Positions 8,593-19,034 of a stretch of DNA of 64,000 nucleotides are shown piece after piece (position 1 is the first letter of the stretch; the number at the start of each line of letters is the position of its first letter). The position numbers were made by a program, and so were the translations under genes. Location of the stretch: assembly GCF_032397745.1 (NCBI RefSeq), contig NZ_CP135921.1:1054001-1118000 (forward strand), written 5' to 3'. The stretch comes from Bradyrhizobium prioriisuperbiae (lineage in GTDB: Bacteria; Pseudomonadota; Alphaproteobacteria; Rhizobiales; Xanthobacteraceae). Under the pieces are notes generated by a model that searched no databases, was not told where the DNA came from, and worked only from the letters and a program-made list of their open reading frames with translations.

Positions 8593-8709
8593 CGCCTTGC
8601 TCCTGTGATGCCTCCCGGTGTCCCCGGTGTTATCCAGAGAAAGTCGCGGCTAATTCCGGCGGAGCTTGGGCCGGATCACGGCGCAACCGCCTAAATCCGG
8701 GGGCAAACT

Positions 8710-8725
8710 GGGCACTGTCCTTGCA
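8710..8725 (+). promoter_or_regulatory. sigma54 (RpoN)-type -24/-12 promoter
   Basis: GGGCAC-TGTCC-TTGCA: the invariant GG (8711-8712) and GC (8723-8724) are exactly ten bases apart, and only the first T of the TGGCAC-N5-TTGCA consensus is changed. It lies about 300 bases upstream of gltB and predicts a start near 8735. I could not find an obvious NtrC palindrome upstream. Confidence 0.68.
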
Positions 8726-8734
8726 TAACCATGC

Positions 8735-8818
8735 ATGGGAGCGAGGACTCTCATGCGCTTGTGTGATAGAAAAAAATTTGGCAAGGTCAAGGCTAGGACA
8801 GCACGGCTGTCCTTTTTT
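8735..8818 (+). ncRNA. candidate sigma54-driven small RNA or gltB leader attenuator
   Basis: From the start predicted by the sigma54 promoter to the end of a perfect terminator is about 84 nt. The segment could fold a weak 5' hairpin (TCATGC/GTGTGA, with wobble pairs, around 8751-8766), then has an A/U-rich single-stranded stretch (AGAAAAAAATTTGG, 8769-8780) of the kind Hfq binds, and then the terminator. There is no coding frame. Either it is a free-standing small RNA or a transcription-attenuated leader for gltBD. Its promoter type and position suggest nitrogen control. Confidence 0.5.
8795..8818 (+). terminator. Rho-independent terminator upstream of gltB
   Basis: AGGACAG (8795-8801), loop CACGG, CTGTCCT (8807-8813), then T residues to 8818. 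It is far from any upstream plus-strand gene end (hsp20 already has its own terminator), so it ends a short transcript that starts in this intergenic region. From 8819 to 9038 I see no further hairpin or clear gene. Confidence 0.85.
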
Positions 8819-9038
8819 CCGGGAAACCGGCACAACGTCGACGACGCGGCGACGATGTGGATCGGCAGATGTCGGGCCAGCAACGGCCGGCGTCGAAAAA
8901 GCGTCTCCTGAAATGGCTCGCCCGGTGCGATGCGGTATCAAATGGTGCCGCCGCGCCGAAGCCGCGCCGAGATATACAGCAATACCGGCGTCTTGAAGGC
9001 GCTGTATGAAGAGACTTGTCGGGGGTGCGAGGGTGGAC

Positions 9039-12000
9039 ATGAGCGGATCAGGGTTCGAGCGCGACGAAATCAGTGCACAGGCGCTGTCGGCGGACTGCAA
9101 TCCGGAAACGTCAGAACCCAAAACCCGTGAACACAACTGGCGTCCGCCGGCGGAAGGTCTCTACGACCCAAGCCTGGAGAAGGATTCCTGCGGCGTCGGC
9201 TTCATCGCCAACATCAAGGGCAAGAAGTCGCATCAGATCGTTTCCGATGCGCTGTCCATCCTGTGCAATCTCGAGCATCGTGGCGCCGTCGGCGCCGACC
9301 CGCGCGCCGGTGACGGCGCCGGCATCCTGGTGCAGATTCCACACGCCTTCTTCGCCCGCAAGACCCAGGAGCTCGGCTTCACGCTGCCGGGCCCCGGCCA
9401 GTACGCCGTCGGCGCCCTGTTCATGCCGCGCGAAAAGCCCTGGCGCGAGGTGATCAAGAGCATCGTCACCGACAAGATCAAGTCGGAAGGGCTCACGCTG
9501 CTCGGCTGGCGCGAGGTGCCGACCGACAATTCCTCGCTCGGCGAGACCGTGAAGCCGACCGAGCCCGCCAACATGCAGGTGTTCATCAGCTGCGGCGACT
9601 GCGCCTCGGAGGAGGATTTCGAGCGCCGCCTCTACATCCTGCGCAAGGCGATTTCCAACGCGATCTACCAGCGCCGCGAGCGCTCGCTTGCCGGCTACTA
9701 TCCGGTATCGATGTCGTGCCGCACCGTAGTCTACAAGGGCATGTTCCTGGCCGACCAGCTCGGCAAGTACTATCCCGACCTGCACGAGCCGGATTTCGAA
9801 TCCGCGCTGGCGCTGGTGCATCAGCGCTTCTCGACCAACACCTTCCCGGCCTGGTCGCTGGCGCATCCCTACCGCATGATCGCGCACAATGGCGAGATCA
9901 ATACGCTGCGTGGCAACGTCAACTGGATGGCGGCGCGGCAGGCCTCGGTCTCGTCCGAGCTGTTCGGCGACGACATCGAGAAGCTCTGGCCGATCTCCTA
10001 TGAAGGCCAGTCCGACACCGCCTGCTTCGACAACGGTCTCGAATTCCTGGTGCAGGGTGGTTACTCGCTGCCGCACGCCGTGATGATGATGATTCCGGAA
10101 GCGTGGGCCGGCAACCCGCTGATGGATGAGCAGCGCCGCGCCTTCTACGAATATCACGCAGCCCTGATGGAGCCGTGGGACGGCCCGGCCGCGATCGCCT
10201 TCACGGACGGACGCCAGATCGGCGCTACGCTGGACCGCAACGGCCTGCGGCCGGCGCGCTATCTGGTCACCAAGGACGACCGCATCCTGATGGCGTCCGA
10301 AATGGGCGTGCTGAAGATTCCGGAAGACCAGATCATCACCAAGTGGCGGCTGCAGCCAGGCAAGATGCTGCTGGTCGACATGGAGCAGGGTCGCCTCATT
10401 CCCGACGACGAGATCAAGGCGTCGCTGGCCAAGAGCCATCCCTATCGCGAGTGGCTCGACCGCACCCAGATCGTGCTGGAAGAGCTGAAGGATGCGCCGG
10501 GCAAGGGCGCGCGCTCCAACCTGCCGCTGCTCGATCGGCAGCAGGCATTCGGCTACACCCAGGAAGACATCAACATTCTGCTCAACCCGATGGCCTCGCT
10601 CGGCGAGGAAGCCACCGGATCGATGGGCACGGATACGCCGATCTCGGCGCTGTCGGACCGGCCGAAGCAGCTGTTCACTTACTTCAAGCAGAACTTCGCC
10701 CAGGTCACCAATCCGCCGATCGACCCGATCCGGGAAGAGATCGTGATGAGCCTGGTGTCGTTCATCGGCCCGCGGCCGAACCTGTTCGACCTCGAAGGCA
10801 TGTCGCGCTCCAAGCGCCTTGAAGTGCGCCAGCCGATCCTGACCGACGCGGATCTGGAAAAGATCCGCTCGATCTCGGAGATCGCCGAATCGCATTTCAT
10901 GTCGCGCACGCTCGACACCACCTTCCACGCCGGCTTCGGCGCCGCGGGGATGGAGCAGGTGCTGGACGAGCTGTGTGGCCGCGCGGAAGCAGCCGTCCGC
11001 GAGGGCGTCAACATCATCATCCTGTCGGATCGCATGACCGGCACCGACCGGATTCCGATCCCGTCGCTGCTCGCCTGCGCCGCCGTGCATCATCACCTGA
11101 TCCGCACCGGATTGCGCACCTCGGTCGGCCTCGTGGTCGAATCCGGCGAGCCGCGTGAAGTGCATCATTTCGCGTGCCTGGCCGGCTACGGTGCGGAAGC
11201 GATCAATCCTTATCTCGCCTTCGAAACGCTGATCGCGATGAAGGACAAGCTTCCCGCCAAGCTCGACGACAAGGAAATCGTCAAGCGCTACATCAAGGCG
11301 ATCGGCAAGGGCCTGATGAAGGTGATGTCCAAGATGGGCATCTCGACCTACCAGTCTTATTGCGGCGCGCAGATCTTCGACGCCGTCGGCCTGAAGGCGG
11401 ACTTCGTCGCCAAGTACTTTGTCGGCACCCACACCCGGATCGAGGGCGTCGGCCTCGCCGAAATCGCCGAGGAAACCGCCGCTCGCCATGAAGAGGCGTT
11501 CGGCGACTCGCCGGTGTTCAAGAACGCGCTCGATGTCGGCGGCGAATACGCCTTCCGCACCCGCGGCGAGGACCACGCCTGGACCGCTGAGTCGGTGGCG
11601 GCGCTGCAGCATGCGGCGCGCGGCAACTCGCTGGATCGCTACAAGGCATTCGCCAAGATTCTCAACGAGCAGACCGAGCGGCTTTTGACCGTCCGCGGCC
11701 TGTTCCGCATCAAGAGCGCCGAGGAAGACAAGCGCAAGCCGGTGCCGCTGGCCGAAGTCGAACCCGCCAAGGACATCGTCAAGCGCTTCGCCACCGGCGC
11801 CATGTCGTTCGGCTCGATCTCGCGCGAGGCCCATACCACGCTCGCGATCGCGATGAACCGCATCGGCGGCAAGTCCAACACCGGCGAAGGCGGCGAGGAA
11901 GCGGACCGCTTCAAGCCGCTGCCGAACGGCGATTCGATGCGCTCGGCGATCAAGCAGGTGGCCTCCGGTCGCTTCGGCGTGACGACGGAATATCTCGTCA

Positions 12001-13772
12001 ACTCCGACATGATGCAGATCAAGATGGCGCAGGGCGCCAAGCCCGGCGAAGGCGGCCAGCTGCCCGGCCACAAGGTCGACGCCACCATCGCCAAGGTGCG
12101 CCATTCGACGCCCGGCGTCGGCCTGATCTCGCCGCCGCCGCACCACGACATCTATTCGATCGAAGATCTCGCGCAGCTGATCTACGACCTGAAGAACGTC
12201 AATCCGGACGCCATGGTCTCGGTCAAGCTGGTGTCCGAAATCGGCGTCGGCACCGTGGCCGCGGGCGTCGCCAAGGCCCGCGCCGACCACGTCACCATTT
12301 CCGGCTACGAAGGCGGCACCGGCGCGAGCCCGCTGACCTCGATCAAGCATGCCGGCAGCCCTTGGGAAATCGGCCTCGCCGAGACCCATCAGACACTGGT
12401 GCGCGAGCGGCTGCGCAGCCGCATCGTGGTCCAGGTCGACGGCGGCTTCCGCACCGGCCGCGACGTGGTGATCGGCGCCCTGCTCGGCGCCGACGAATTC
12501 GGCTTCGCCACCGCGCCGCTGATCGCGGCGGGCTGCATCATGATGCGCAAGTGCCATCTCAACACCTGCCCGGTCGGCGTCGCAACCCAGGATCCGGTGC
12601 TGCGCGCGCGTTTCACCGGCCAGCCCGAGCATGTCATCAACTACTTCTTCTTCGTCGCGGAGGAAGTACGCGAGATCATGGCCTCGCTCGGCTTCCGCAC
12701 CATCAACGAGATGATCGGCCAGAGCCAGTTGCTGGACCAGAATGCGCTGGTCGCGCACTGGAAGGCGAAGGGGCTCGACTTCTCCAAGCTGTTCTTCAAG
12801 CAGAAGGCCGCGCCCGGGGTGAAGATCTATCGCTCCGAACAGCAGGACCACCATCTCGACAAGGTGCTCGACCGCAGCCTGATCGCCGAGGCCCAGGTTG
12901 CGCTGGACCGTGGCGCACCGGTGAAGATCAATGCGGAGATCAACAACACCGACCGCAGTGCCGGCGCAATGCTGTCGGGCACCGTGGCCAAGCGGTTCGG
13001 CCATGAGGGCCTGCCGCTCGACACCATTCATGTGAAGCTGAAAGGCACCGCAGGACAAGCGTTCGGCGCCTGGCTCGCCCGCGGCGTCACCTTCGAACTC
13101 GAAGGCGAAGGCAACGACTATGTCGGCAAGGGCCTGTCTGGCGGCCGTATCATCGTCAAGCCGCCGGCCAACTCCGGCGTGGTGCCCGAGGAATCGATCA
13201 TCGTCGGCAACACCGTGATGTACGGCGCCATCGAGGGCGACTGCTACTTCCGCGGCATTGCAGGCGAGCGTTTTGCCGTCCGCAACTCCGGCGCCATCGC
13301 CGTGGTCGAGGGCGCCGGCGATCATTGCTGCGAATACATGACCGGCGGCGTGGTGGTGGTGCTCGGCAAGACCGGGCGCAACTTCGCGGCCGGCATGTCC
13401 GGCGGTGTGGCTTACGTGCTCGACGAGGACGGCAGCTTCCCGAAACTGTGCAACATGGCGATGGTCGAACTCGAACCGCTGCTCTCGGAAGAAATGGTCG
13501 CCGAGAACAACTTCCACCAGAGCGGCGATCTCGAAGCGCACGGCAAGGTCGACGTGCTGGCCAACCTGACCGGCTTCGACGTCGAACGGCTGCACGTGCT
13601 GATCACACGTCACGCCAAGCTGACGGGCTCGGCCCGCGCCGCCGACATCCTCGCGAGCTGGAAGGCCTACCTGCCCAAGTTCCGCAAGGTGATGCCGGTG
13701 GAATTCCGCCGCGCGCTCAACGAAATGAAGAAGCGCGAATCCGAAGAACCGAAGATCGCGATCGGCGCGTAA
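9039..13772 (+). CDS. gltB: glutamate synthase (NADPH) large subunit
   Basis: The alpha subunit of NADPH-GOGAT converts 2-oxoglutarate and glutamine to two glutamates. It has the N-terminal class II amidotransferase domain with nucleophile Cys in EKDSCGVGF (residue 51 of this start, exposed after propeptide cleavage), a central domain, the FMN-binding synthase domain with [12 protein letters not shown] and PGEGGQLPG, the 3Fe-4S cluster motif [15 protein letters not shown], and a C-terminal GXGXG beta-helix ([20 protein letters not shown]). Length about 1577 aa is typical. ATG at 9006 (GAAGG upstream) is a possible alternative start; 9039 is preceded by GAGGGTGG. The intergenic spacing of 21 bases to gltD indicates an operon. 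Upstream lie a sigma54-type promoter and a short terminated RNA. Confidence 0.97.
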   Translation: MSGSGFERDEISAQALSADCNPETSEPKTREHNWRPPAEGLYDPSLEKDSCGVGFIANIKGKKSHQIVSDALSILCNLEHRGAVGADPRAGDGAGILVQIPHAFFARKTQELGFTLPGPGQYAVGALFMPREKPWREVIKSIVTDKIKSEGLTLLGWREVPTDNSSLGETVKPTEPANMQVFISCGDCASEEDFERRLYILRKAISNAIYQRRERSLAGYYPVSMSCRTVVYKGMFLADQLGKYYPDLHEPDFESALALVHQRFSTNTFPAWSLAHPYRMIAHNGEINTLRGNVNWMAARQASVSSELFGDDIEKLWPISYEGQSDTACFDNGLEFLVQGGYSLPHAVMMMIPEAWAGNPLMDEQRRAFYEYHAALMEPWDGPAAIAFTDGRQIGATLDRNGLRPARYLVTKDDRILMASEMGVLKIPEDQIITKWRLQPGKMLLVDMEQGRLIPDDEIKASLAKSHPYREWLDRTQIVLEELKDAPGKGARSNLPLLDRQQAFGYTQEDINILLNPMASLGEEATGSMGTDTPISALSDRPKQLFTYFKQNFAQVTNPPIDPIREEIVMSLVSFIGPRPNLFDLEGMSRSKRLEVRQPILTDADLEKIRSISEIAESHFMSRTLDTTFHAGFGAAGMEQVLDELCGRAEAAVREGVNIIILSDRMTGTDRIPIPSLLACAAVHHHLIRTGLRTSVGLVVESGEPREVHHFACLAGYGAEAINPYLAFETLIAMKDKLPAKLDDKEIVKRYIKAIGKGLMKVMSKMGISTYQSYCGAQIFDAVGLKADFVAKYFVGTHTRIEGVGLAEIAEETAARHEEAFGDSPVFKNALDVGGEYAFRTRGEDHAWTAESVAALQHAARGNSLDRYKAFAKILNEQTERLLTVRGLFRIKSAEEDKRKPVPLAEVEPAKDIVKRFATGAMSFGSISREAHTTLAIAMNRIGGKSNTGEGGEEADRFKPLPNGDSMRSAIKQVASGRFGVTTEYLVNSDMMQIKMAQGAKPGEGGQLPGHKVDATIAKVRHSTPGVGLISPPPHHDIYSIEDLAQLIYDLKNVNPDAMVSVKLVSEIGVGTVAAGVAKARADHVTISGYEGGTGASPLTSIKHAGSPWEIGLAETHQTLVRERLRSRIVVQVDGGFRTGRDVVIGALLGADEFGFATAPLIAAGCIMMRKCHLNTCPVGVATQDPVLRARFTGQPEHVINYFFFVAEEVREIMASLGFRTINEMIGQSQLLDQNALVAHWKAKGLDFSKLFFKQKAAPGVKIYRSEQQDHHLDKVLDRSLIAEAQVALDRGAPVKINAEINNTDRSAGAMLSGTVAKRFGHEGLPLDTIHVKLKGTAGQAFGAWLARGVTFELEGEGNDYVGKGLSGGRIIVKPPANSGVVPEESIIVGNTVMYGAIEGDCYFRGIAGERFAVRNSGAIAVVEGAGDHCCEYMTGGVVVVLGKTGRNFAAGMSGGVAYVLDEDGSFPKLCNMAMVELEPLLSEEMVAENNFHQSGDLEAHGKVDVLANLTGFDVERLHVLITRHAKLTGSARAADILASWKAYLPKFRKVMPVEFRRALNEMKKRESEEPKIAIGA

Positions 13773-13793
13773 GAGTCTGGGGCATACGTTTCT

Positions 13794-15245
13794 ATGGGCA
13801 AGATTACAGGCTTCCTCGAAATCGACCGCAACGACCGCATCTACGCGCCCGTCGCCGAGCGGCTGAAGGACTATCGCGAGTTCGTCGTTCCCCTCGGCGA
13901 GAAGGACCTGCGCGACCAGGCCGCGCGCTGCATGAACTGCGGCATCCCCTACTGCCATGGCACCGGTTCGGTGGCGCCGGGCACGCCGGGCTGCCCGGTC
14001 AACAACCAGATCCCGGACTGGAACGACCTCGTCTACAACGGCAACTGGGAGGAGGCGTCGCGCACGCTGCACTCCACCAACAATTTCCCGGAGTTCACCG
14101 GCCGGATCTGCCCGGCGCCATGCGAAGCGTCCTGCACGCTGAACATCGACGACACCCCGGTCACCATCAAGACCATCGAGTGCGCCATCGTCGATCGCGC
14201 CTGGGACAATGGCTGGCTGACGCCGGAGATCGCACCGGAAAAGACCGGGAAGAAGATCGCCGTGGTCGGATCGGGCCCGGCGGGCCTCGCCTGCGCACAG
14301 CAGCTCGCGCGCGCCGGCCACGACGTCCATGTCTATGAGAAGTTCGCCAAAGCCGGCGGCCTGCTGCGTTACGGCATTCCCGACTTCAAGATGGAGAAGG
14401 GCATCATCGACCGCCGCGTGGCGCAGATGGAAGCCGAGGGCGTGACCTTCCACTACGGCAAGGCGGTGGGCGGTGCCGACGGCATCGACCCGCAGGATTT
14501 GCTGCGACTCTATGATGCGATCGCTCTCACCGGCGGCGCCGAAGCACCGCGCGACCTGCCGGTGCCCGGCCGCGACCTCGACGGCGTTCATTTCGCAATG
14601 GATTTCCTGCCGCAGCAGAACCGTCGCGTCAGCAACGAACCGCTCGGCGACATCACGGAAATCCTCGCCACCGGCAAGGACGTCATCGTGATCGGCGGCG
14701 GCGACACCGGCTCCGACTGCATTGGCACCTCGAACCGCCACGGCGCCAAGTCCGTGACCCAGCTCGAGATCATGCCGCAGCCTCCGGAGCGGGAAAACAA
14801 GGCGCTGACCTGGCCGAACTGGCCGCTAAAGATGCGGACGTCGTCGAGCCATCAGGAAGGCGCGACTCGTGACTTTGCGGTTCTCACCCAGAAGTTCTCC
14901 GGCGAAAACGGCAAGGTGACCAGCCTGCATTGCGTCAAGGTCGACGCCAAGATGCAGCCGATCCCTGGTTCCGAGTTCGAGTTGAAGGCCGATCTGGTGC
15001 TGCTGGCGATGGGCTTCGTCCATCCGGTGCACGAGGGCCTGTTGAAGACGCTTGGCATCGATCTCGACCCGCGCGGCAACGTGCGTGCCTCGACCAACGA
15101 CTACCGGACCTCGGTGTCGAAGGTGTTCTCATCCGGCGACATGCGCAGGGGACAATCGCTGGTGGTCTGGGCGATCCGCGAAGGCCGCCAGTGCGCCGCC
15201 TCGATCGACCAGTTCCTGATGGGATCGACCACCCTGCCGCGCTAG
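13794..15245 (+). CDS. gltD: glutamate synthase (NADPH) small subunit
   Basis: The beta subunit supplies electrons from NADPH to GltB. Two cysteine clusters that carry 4Fe-4S centres are visible near the N-terminus ([11 protein letters not shown] and CPAPCEASC), followed by an FAD Rossmann site ([20 protein letters not shown], about residues 155-174) and a second nucleotide site for NADPH ([13 protein letters not shown]). 483 aa is the expected size. It is 21 bases downstream of gltB and surely cotranscribed. Confidence 0.97.
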   Translation: MGKITGFLEIDRNDRIYAPVAERLKDYREFVVPLGEKDLRDQAARCMNCGIPYCHGTGSVAPGTPGCPVNNQIPDWNDLVYNGNWEEASRTLHSTNNFPEFTGRICPAPCEASCTLNIDDTPVTIKTIECAIVDRAWDNGWLTPEIAPEKTGKKIAVVGSGPAGLACAQQLARAGHDVHVYEKFAKAGGLLRYGIPDFKMEKGIIDRRVAQMEAEGVTFHYGKAVGGADGIDPQDLLRLYDAIALTGGAEAPRDLPVPGRDLDGVHFAMDFLPQQNRRVSNEPLGDITEILATGKDVIVIGGGDTGSDCIGTSNRHGAKSVTQLEIMPQPPERENKALTWPNWPLKMRTSSSHQEGATRDFAVLTQKFSGENGKVTSLHCVKVDAKMQPIPGSEFELKADLVLLAMGFVHPVHEGLLKTLGIDLDPRGNVRASTNDYRTSVSKVFSSGDMRRGQSLVVWAIREGRQCAASIDQFLMGSTTLPR

Positions 15246-15274
15246 AGTCTGTTTCAATTGAGCTGAAACAGACT
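15246..15274 (+). repeat. perfect 11-bp inverted repeat after gltD
   Basis: AGTCTGTTTCA and TGAAACAGACT enclose a seven-base loop directly at the gltD stop codon. There is no T-tract, so it could be an mRNA 3'-end stabiliser, a factor-dependent terminator or a small palindromic repeat. Confidence 0.7.
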
Positions 15275-15344
15275 GGGCCTCTCTGAATTTCGGGTGGGGA
15301 ACTCACCCGATAGTTCACAGGGACCGCATAGCCAGGGGTAAGCG

Positions 15345-16100
15345 ATGAGTTCGGAGAACAACCCCAACGAGCCGGCGCGGCCGTGGGGGGCTCCTCGGCC
15401 CGATCAGTCCCAGCCGCCAGCGCCACGGACGGCAGGCCGCATTCCGCTGCTGTCCATTCTCTTCTTCGTCCTGATGCTCGTGCTGGTGGGCGCCCGTGCC
15501 TACCGCGACCTGTCGACACCGCAGGCCTGGGCCTACTGGAAAGATCAATTTATCTCGCCGAGCCTCTCGGCATCGATCGTCAGAGGCAGTCCCGATCAGC
15601 GCCCTGCCCTGGCCATCCATGGCAGGATCGGTCCCGCTGCCGCGGGATGGTTCCGCGACAGGCTCGACGAGGCCAAGCTCAGGCCGGGGGACAGCGTGGT
15701 CTTTTCGTCGCCGGGAGGAGACGTCGATCAGGCCATCATTATCGGTGAAGTCATTCGCGCGCGCGGGCTAACAACGGCCGTCGGGACCTTCGACGCTGAC
15801 GATCGCCTGCGCCCCTCCTATTGTGCCAGCGCGTGCGTTTTCGCTTACGCCGGCGGCAAGGTCCGCCAGGGTGTCCAGGGATCGCGGCTGGGGGTTCATC
15901 GCTTCACCACCGAGGGCGCCGGCCGCGACGCCGTCGCCGACACGCAGCGGACTGCGGGCTTGATCCTGGGCTATATGACACGGATGGGCGTCTCGCCGTC
16001 CCTGGTGGAGGCGATGTCGGCGACCGACGAGATTCGCTGGCTCGACGCCAGGGAAGCCCTCGACATGCGGCTTGTGACCGACCCGCAGCAACGACGTTGA
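15345..16100 (+). CDS. membrane-anchored ClpP-like serine protease-fold protein
   Basis: A 251-aa protein with a disordered Pro-rich N-terminus, one membrane helix at about residues 33-50 and a ClpP/crotonase-like domain after it. The oxyanion-type SPGG motif (122-125), a Ser in CASACVFAYAGG (Ser162) and a His in LGVHRF (185) correspond in order to the ClpP oxyanion strand, nucleophile and catalytic His. Such COG3904-like proteins are common in Rhizobiales but uncharacterised. The domain probably faces the periplasm. It lies 100 bases after gltD behind a hairpin, so cotranscription is uncertain. Proteolytic activity is inferred only. Confidence 0.72.
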   Translation: MSSENNPNEPARPWGAPRPDQSQPPAPRTAGRIPLLSILFFVLMLVLVGARAYRDLSTPQAWAYWKDQFISPSLSASIVRGSPDQRPALAIHGRIGPAAAGWFRDRLDEAKLRPGDSVVFSSPGGDVDQAIIIGEVIRARGLTTAVGTFDADDRLRPSYCASACVFAYAGGKVRQGVQGSRLGVHRFTTEGAGRDAVADTQRTAGLILGYMTRMGVSPSLVEAMSATDEIRWLDAREALDMRLVTDPQQRR

Positions 16101-16156
16101 TCCGGCGGCGCAACCGTGAATGCTCTGGGATCGCACGCGCAGAGAATGCCGATAGG

Positions 16157-17200
16157 TCAAAGCAACCCGGGCAACAGCTTTTCCTTTTCCCACGACAGCA
16201 TGAAATCCAGCTGCGCGGCGATCCAATCGGCGGGCACGGCTTGCTTGCCCCATTCGGGGACGCGACTGGCATACTCCCCCACGAACCACAGATGGCGAAT
16301 GGGAACGAAGAGATGCGCGGCTTCAAAATCCGCATGGGGCAATTCGCGGATCGTCCGATAGCCCTCAATGAAGGCGTGCCAGAATGCGTGGTTTTTTCGC
16401 TCGAACAGCACGCAGCAATGGAGAAATACCGCGATATCGTAAGCCAGATATCCGGGGCCGCCCTCGTCGAAATCGAAGAACACCGCTTGTCCGGCTTGAG
16501 GTCCCTGCTGTGCGATATTGGCGTTGTAGCCGTGGCAATCACCGTGGCAGCGTGTCCAGGACAGTCCGTCCTGTTCTGCCAACGCTCCGGACAGTCGCCC
16601 TGTCAAATCAACCAACCCTGTGCGCACGGAATCGCTGAGATCCTCAATCGCCAATATCCAGGATAAAGGCCTGTGCAGCAGATGGTCGCAGTCGAGCCGG
16701 TAGCGGCCCTTGTCGCCCGCAGCGAAGCCATCGGCGACATCGTGAATCCGCGCCAGGGTCACCCCGTTTGCTGTTGCGTCGGCGGCGTTTGCCTGCGATG
16801 GGCGTCCTTCTGCATAACGGAACAGCACGACGGGACGCGGACCTTCCGGGAAAAAAGCCGATGTAAAAAGCGAGCCGTCACGCGTCGGAGTTGCGGCAGC
16901 CACCGGAACGCCCTCCCCGTCCAGATAAGCCAGAAACGCGGTTTCCGATGCGACATCCGCGTCGCCGCGTGCGCGCCGCTTTGAAATGCGAAAGATAAAC
17001 CGCTCCGCGTCCTTGGTCCGAATCTCGAAGGTATCGTTCCAGCCGCGGCGCAACAGCTTGCACTCAAGCGGTCCGGGCAGGTCGTAGTGGGTTGAGACAA
17101 AGTCCGCCACCGCCTCTGCGAGCGGAATTGAATAGAAAACCGGAATGGAAGCTGGATCCACCTGATCGCTCCTTGCCATGAATAAACTCGTCGGGTCCAT
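16157..17200 (-). CDS. aminoglycoside phosphotransferase-fold kinase (APH/HSK2 family)
   Basis: A 347-aa small-molecule kinase of the APH/choline kinase/homoserine kinase II superfamily. The catalytic loop HGDCHGYNANI and the metal-binding FFDFDEGG are intact, and the N-lobe has RFIFRISKR with a candidate ATP-binding Lys. YLAYDIAVF follows as in other members. The natural substrate is not recognisable; annotation as a resistance enzyme would be unjustified. A second ATG lies eight codons downstream at 17179. Transcribed toward the ClpP-like gene. Confidence 0.82.
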   Translation of the reverse strand: MDPTSLFMARSDQVDPASIPVFYSIPLAEAVADFVSTHYDLPGPLECKLLRRGWNDTFEIRTKDAERFIFRISKRRARGDADVASETAFLAYLDGEGVPVAAATPTRDGSLFTSAFFPEGPRPVVLFRYAEGRPSQANAADATANGVTLARIHDVADGFAAGDKGRYRLDCDHLLHRPLSWILAIEDLSDSVRTGLVDLTGRLSGALAEQDGLSWTRCHGDCHGYNANIAQQGPQAGQAVFFDFDEGGPGYLAYDIAVFLHCCVLFERKNHAFWHAFIEGYRTIRELPHADFEAAHLFVPIRHLWFVGEYASRVPEWGKQAVPADWIAAQLDFMLSWEKEKLLPGLL

Positions 17201-17417
17201 TCAGCGATGGACCGGCGGCGCGTCTTGGCTCAGAACTCGGAAATAACCCTGATCAACATCGGGAAATCCTGGGTGGAAGACCGACCTTAGCATGCTGCCA
17301 TAGGCCTGTCCAAGCTTGCGAAGAGACAACGATCCGGCCTTCATTCGGTTCGCATCAATCCGATCTTGGCTGCCTGTTGTGAGGCCATGCCCTCGACCGA
17401 ATGAGAGCCACTCCGGT

Positions 17418-18305
17418 CTACTCCGCCGCTTGCTGCGCCACCGTGGGCACGTCGCCTGCCACGGTGGCGCGGCGCATGTCGCGTGGCTGGCTCTCGTCAT
17501 AACGCCGCACACGATGCATGGTCTGGCGATTGTCCCAGATCACCAGGTCATGCAGCGCCCATTTGTGCACATAGACGAACTGCGGCTGGGTGGCGTGTTC
17601 GTTGAGATCGCGCAGCAGCACGCGCGCTTCCGGCATCGGCAGACCGACGATGCCGCCGGCATGGGATGACAGATAGAGCGATTTCCGGCCGGTCACCGGA
17701 TGGGTTCGCACCAGCCGCTGCAACACCGGCCTGAACATCGCCTTCTCCTCTTCGCTGTAATCGAGGAAGCCCAGCGCACCGCGCGAATACATCAATGAGT
17801 GCTCGCACACCATGTCCTCGATCTCACGCCGCGTATCGTCGTCGAGCGCGTCATAGGCCGCGCGCATGTCGGCAAATTCGGTGTTGCCGCCCTTCGGATT
17901 GACGGTGCGGGCCGACAGCATCGAGTACTTGGCGGGAATGACGCGAAACGAACTGTCGGAATGCCACAGGCAGTTGCCGAGGTTGAACAGCCGCTGGCGG
18001 CTGTCGCGCGCCAGCGGTTGACCGTCCTTGCCGAGATTGGACACATCCGCCATGCCCGACTTCAGACGCGCATCTTCCGGCTTGGTAACGCTGCCGCCGC
18101 GGGTGTTTTCCGGCTCGCCGAAATTCCGGCAGAACGCCATCTGCTGCTCGTCGGTGAAGGCCTGATCGTGGAACACCAACACGGCATAACGATCCATGCC
18201 GGCTTCGATCGCGACCACATCCTCGCGCGCGAGCGGTTTGGTGAGATCGACACCGGAGACTTCGCCCACGAAAACAGGATGCAGCGATCGGATGACAACA
18301 GGCAT
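17418..18305 (-). CDS. TfdA-like Fe(II)/2-oxoglutarate-dependent dioxygenase
   Basis: A 295-aa TauD/TfdA-family dioxygenase. The resemblance to TfdA, which cleaves the side chain of 2,4-dichlorophenoxyacetate, is strong along its whole length: WHSDSSF carrying the metal ligands His115 and Asp117, YSMLSA, the EFADMRAAYDAL block, HATQPQFVYVHKW, WDNRQTMHRVRRYD with the distal His (about 264), and RRAT with the 2-oxoglutarate-binding Arg. Bradyrhizobium strains carry tfdA-alpha genes without being 2,4-D degraders, so the natural substrate may be a cinnamate- or phenoxy-type plant compound. GGGAG precedes the ATG. No other degradation genes are nearby. Confidence 0.85.
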   Translation of the reverse strand: MPVVIRSLHPVFVGEVSGVDLTKPLAREDVVAIEAGMDRYAVLVFHDQAFTDEQQMAFCRNFGEPENTRGGSVTKPEDARLKSGMADVSNLGKDGQPLARDSRQRLFNLGNCLWHSDSSFRVIPAKYSMLSARTVNPKGGNTEFADMRAAYDALDDDTRREIEDMVCEHSLMYSRGALGFLDYSEEEKAMFRPVLQRLVRTHPVTGRKSLYLSSHAGGIVGLPMPEARVLLRDLNEHATQPQFVYVHKWALHDLVIWDNRQTMHRVRRYDESQPRDMRRATVAGDVPTVAQQAAE

Positions 18306-18460
18306 GGCGGTTGCTCCCAGCGATTCGATCCGTTCTTGCTGCGGCCATTCGAGACCGCCACGAAATGCTCCGCCACCTCATCCCTGGAGTCAACGCGGGT
18401 ATCGATGCACATGACACAGACAAGCCCTGCGTTTTGCAAAGCTCGTCACCAGGCCAAGGC

Positions 18461-18491
18461 AAAGAAAAGCCCCGCCACGAGGCGGGGCTCT
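18461..18491 (-). terminator. Rho-independent terminator of the DUF1236 gene
   Basis: Read on the minus strand, AGCCCCGCC pairs with GGCGGGGCT around a four-base loop and is followed by TTTCTTT. It begins 25 bases past the stop of the DUF1236 gene. Confidence 0.88.
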
Positions 18492-18514
18492 TCGATGCGA
18501 CATATCCGCCCGCG

Positions 18515-18904
18515 CTATTCGATGACGCGGATCACGCGGCGCGTCCGTGGCTCCACGATCACGCGACGATCATTGACGACGGCGTAGCTGTAATCGCGAT
18601 AGCGCGGAACCGGGCGCACCTCGACGTACTCCGGCAGCGGTTCGCCGACGACGACCCGCTCGCGCACCACCACGGACGGCTCGCGAATGCCTGTCACCGA
18701 GCCGATCACGGCTGCTGGAATATCGATCGCCGCTCCAACAGCGGCGCCAACGGTTCCGCCGACAGCGGCACCGACCGGCCCCGCCACGGCACCACCGGTC
18801 GCCGCGCCATCCCGCGCCGTGTCGACGGTCACACCTTGGGCAAGTGCAAGAGTGGGAGTCAGCGCAAGCGCTGCAACAGCAAGTGTGGTTGTGAGCTTCA
18901 TCAT
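18515..18904 (-). CDS. small exported DUF1236-type protein with a glycine zipper
   Basis: A 129-aa protein. A signal peptide ends at ALAQ (about residue 23); residues 34-58 alternate Gly and Ala (AVAGPVGAAVGGTVGAAVGA) in a glycine-zipper pattern suited to membrane insertion or oligomerisation. The C-terminal part (YVEVRPVPRYRDYSYAVVND, then RRVIVEPRTRRVIRVIE) matches the DUF1236 domain, abundant in Bradyrhizobium and of unknown function. Single gene with its own terminator. Confidence 0.8.
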   Translation of the reverse strand: MMKLTTTLAVAALALTPTLALAQGVTVDTARDGAATGGAVAGPVGAAVGGTVGAAVGAAIDIPAAVIGSVTGIREPSVVVRERVVVGEPLPEYVEVRPVPRYRDYSYAVVNDRRVIVEPRTRRVIRVIE

Positions 18905-19034
18905 CGTCCTCCGTATTATGTCAGAGGCCGATCAACTCGTGCGATCCGGTGCCGTTCCCGCGGGAACTGCCGGAACATTGTGCGCCGAGTTCCAATATGG
19001 CGGTCTTATGGTCGCGGCGTCGGTTTGCACGTAC

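Noticed and set aside
8630..9136. 168-codon minus-strand frame in the gltB upstream region
   Set aside because: Overlaps the gltB start and the terminator hairpin; no family resemblance or ribosome site.
9111..14741. Open frame of 1876 codons on the minus strand across gltB and gltD
   Set aside because: It lies wholly opposite two unmistakable genes; high GC third positions keep the antisense frame free of stops. The product is Arg/His/Ala/Asp-rich and resembles no family.
16157..17200. Antibiotic-resistance aminoglycoside kinase
   Set aside because: The APH fold is shared by many metabolic kinases; no resistance context or mobile element surrounds it.
17201..17417. Coding frames in the gap between the APH-fold kinase and dioxygenase
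   Set aside because: Frames overlap the dioxygenase antisense or out of phase, and lack ribosome sites and family resemblance.
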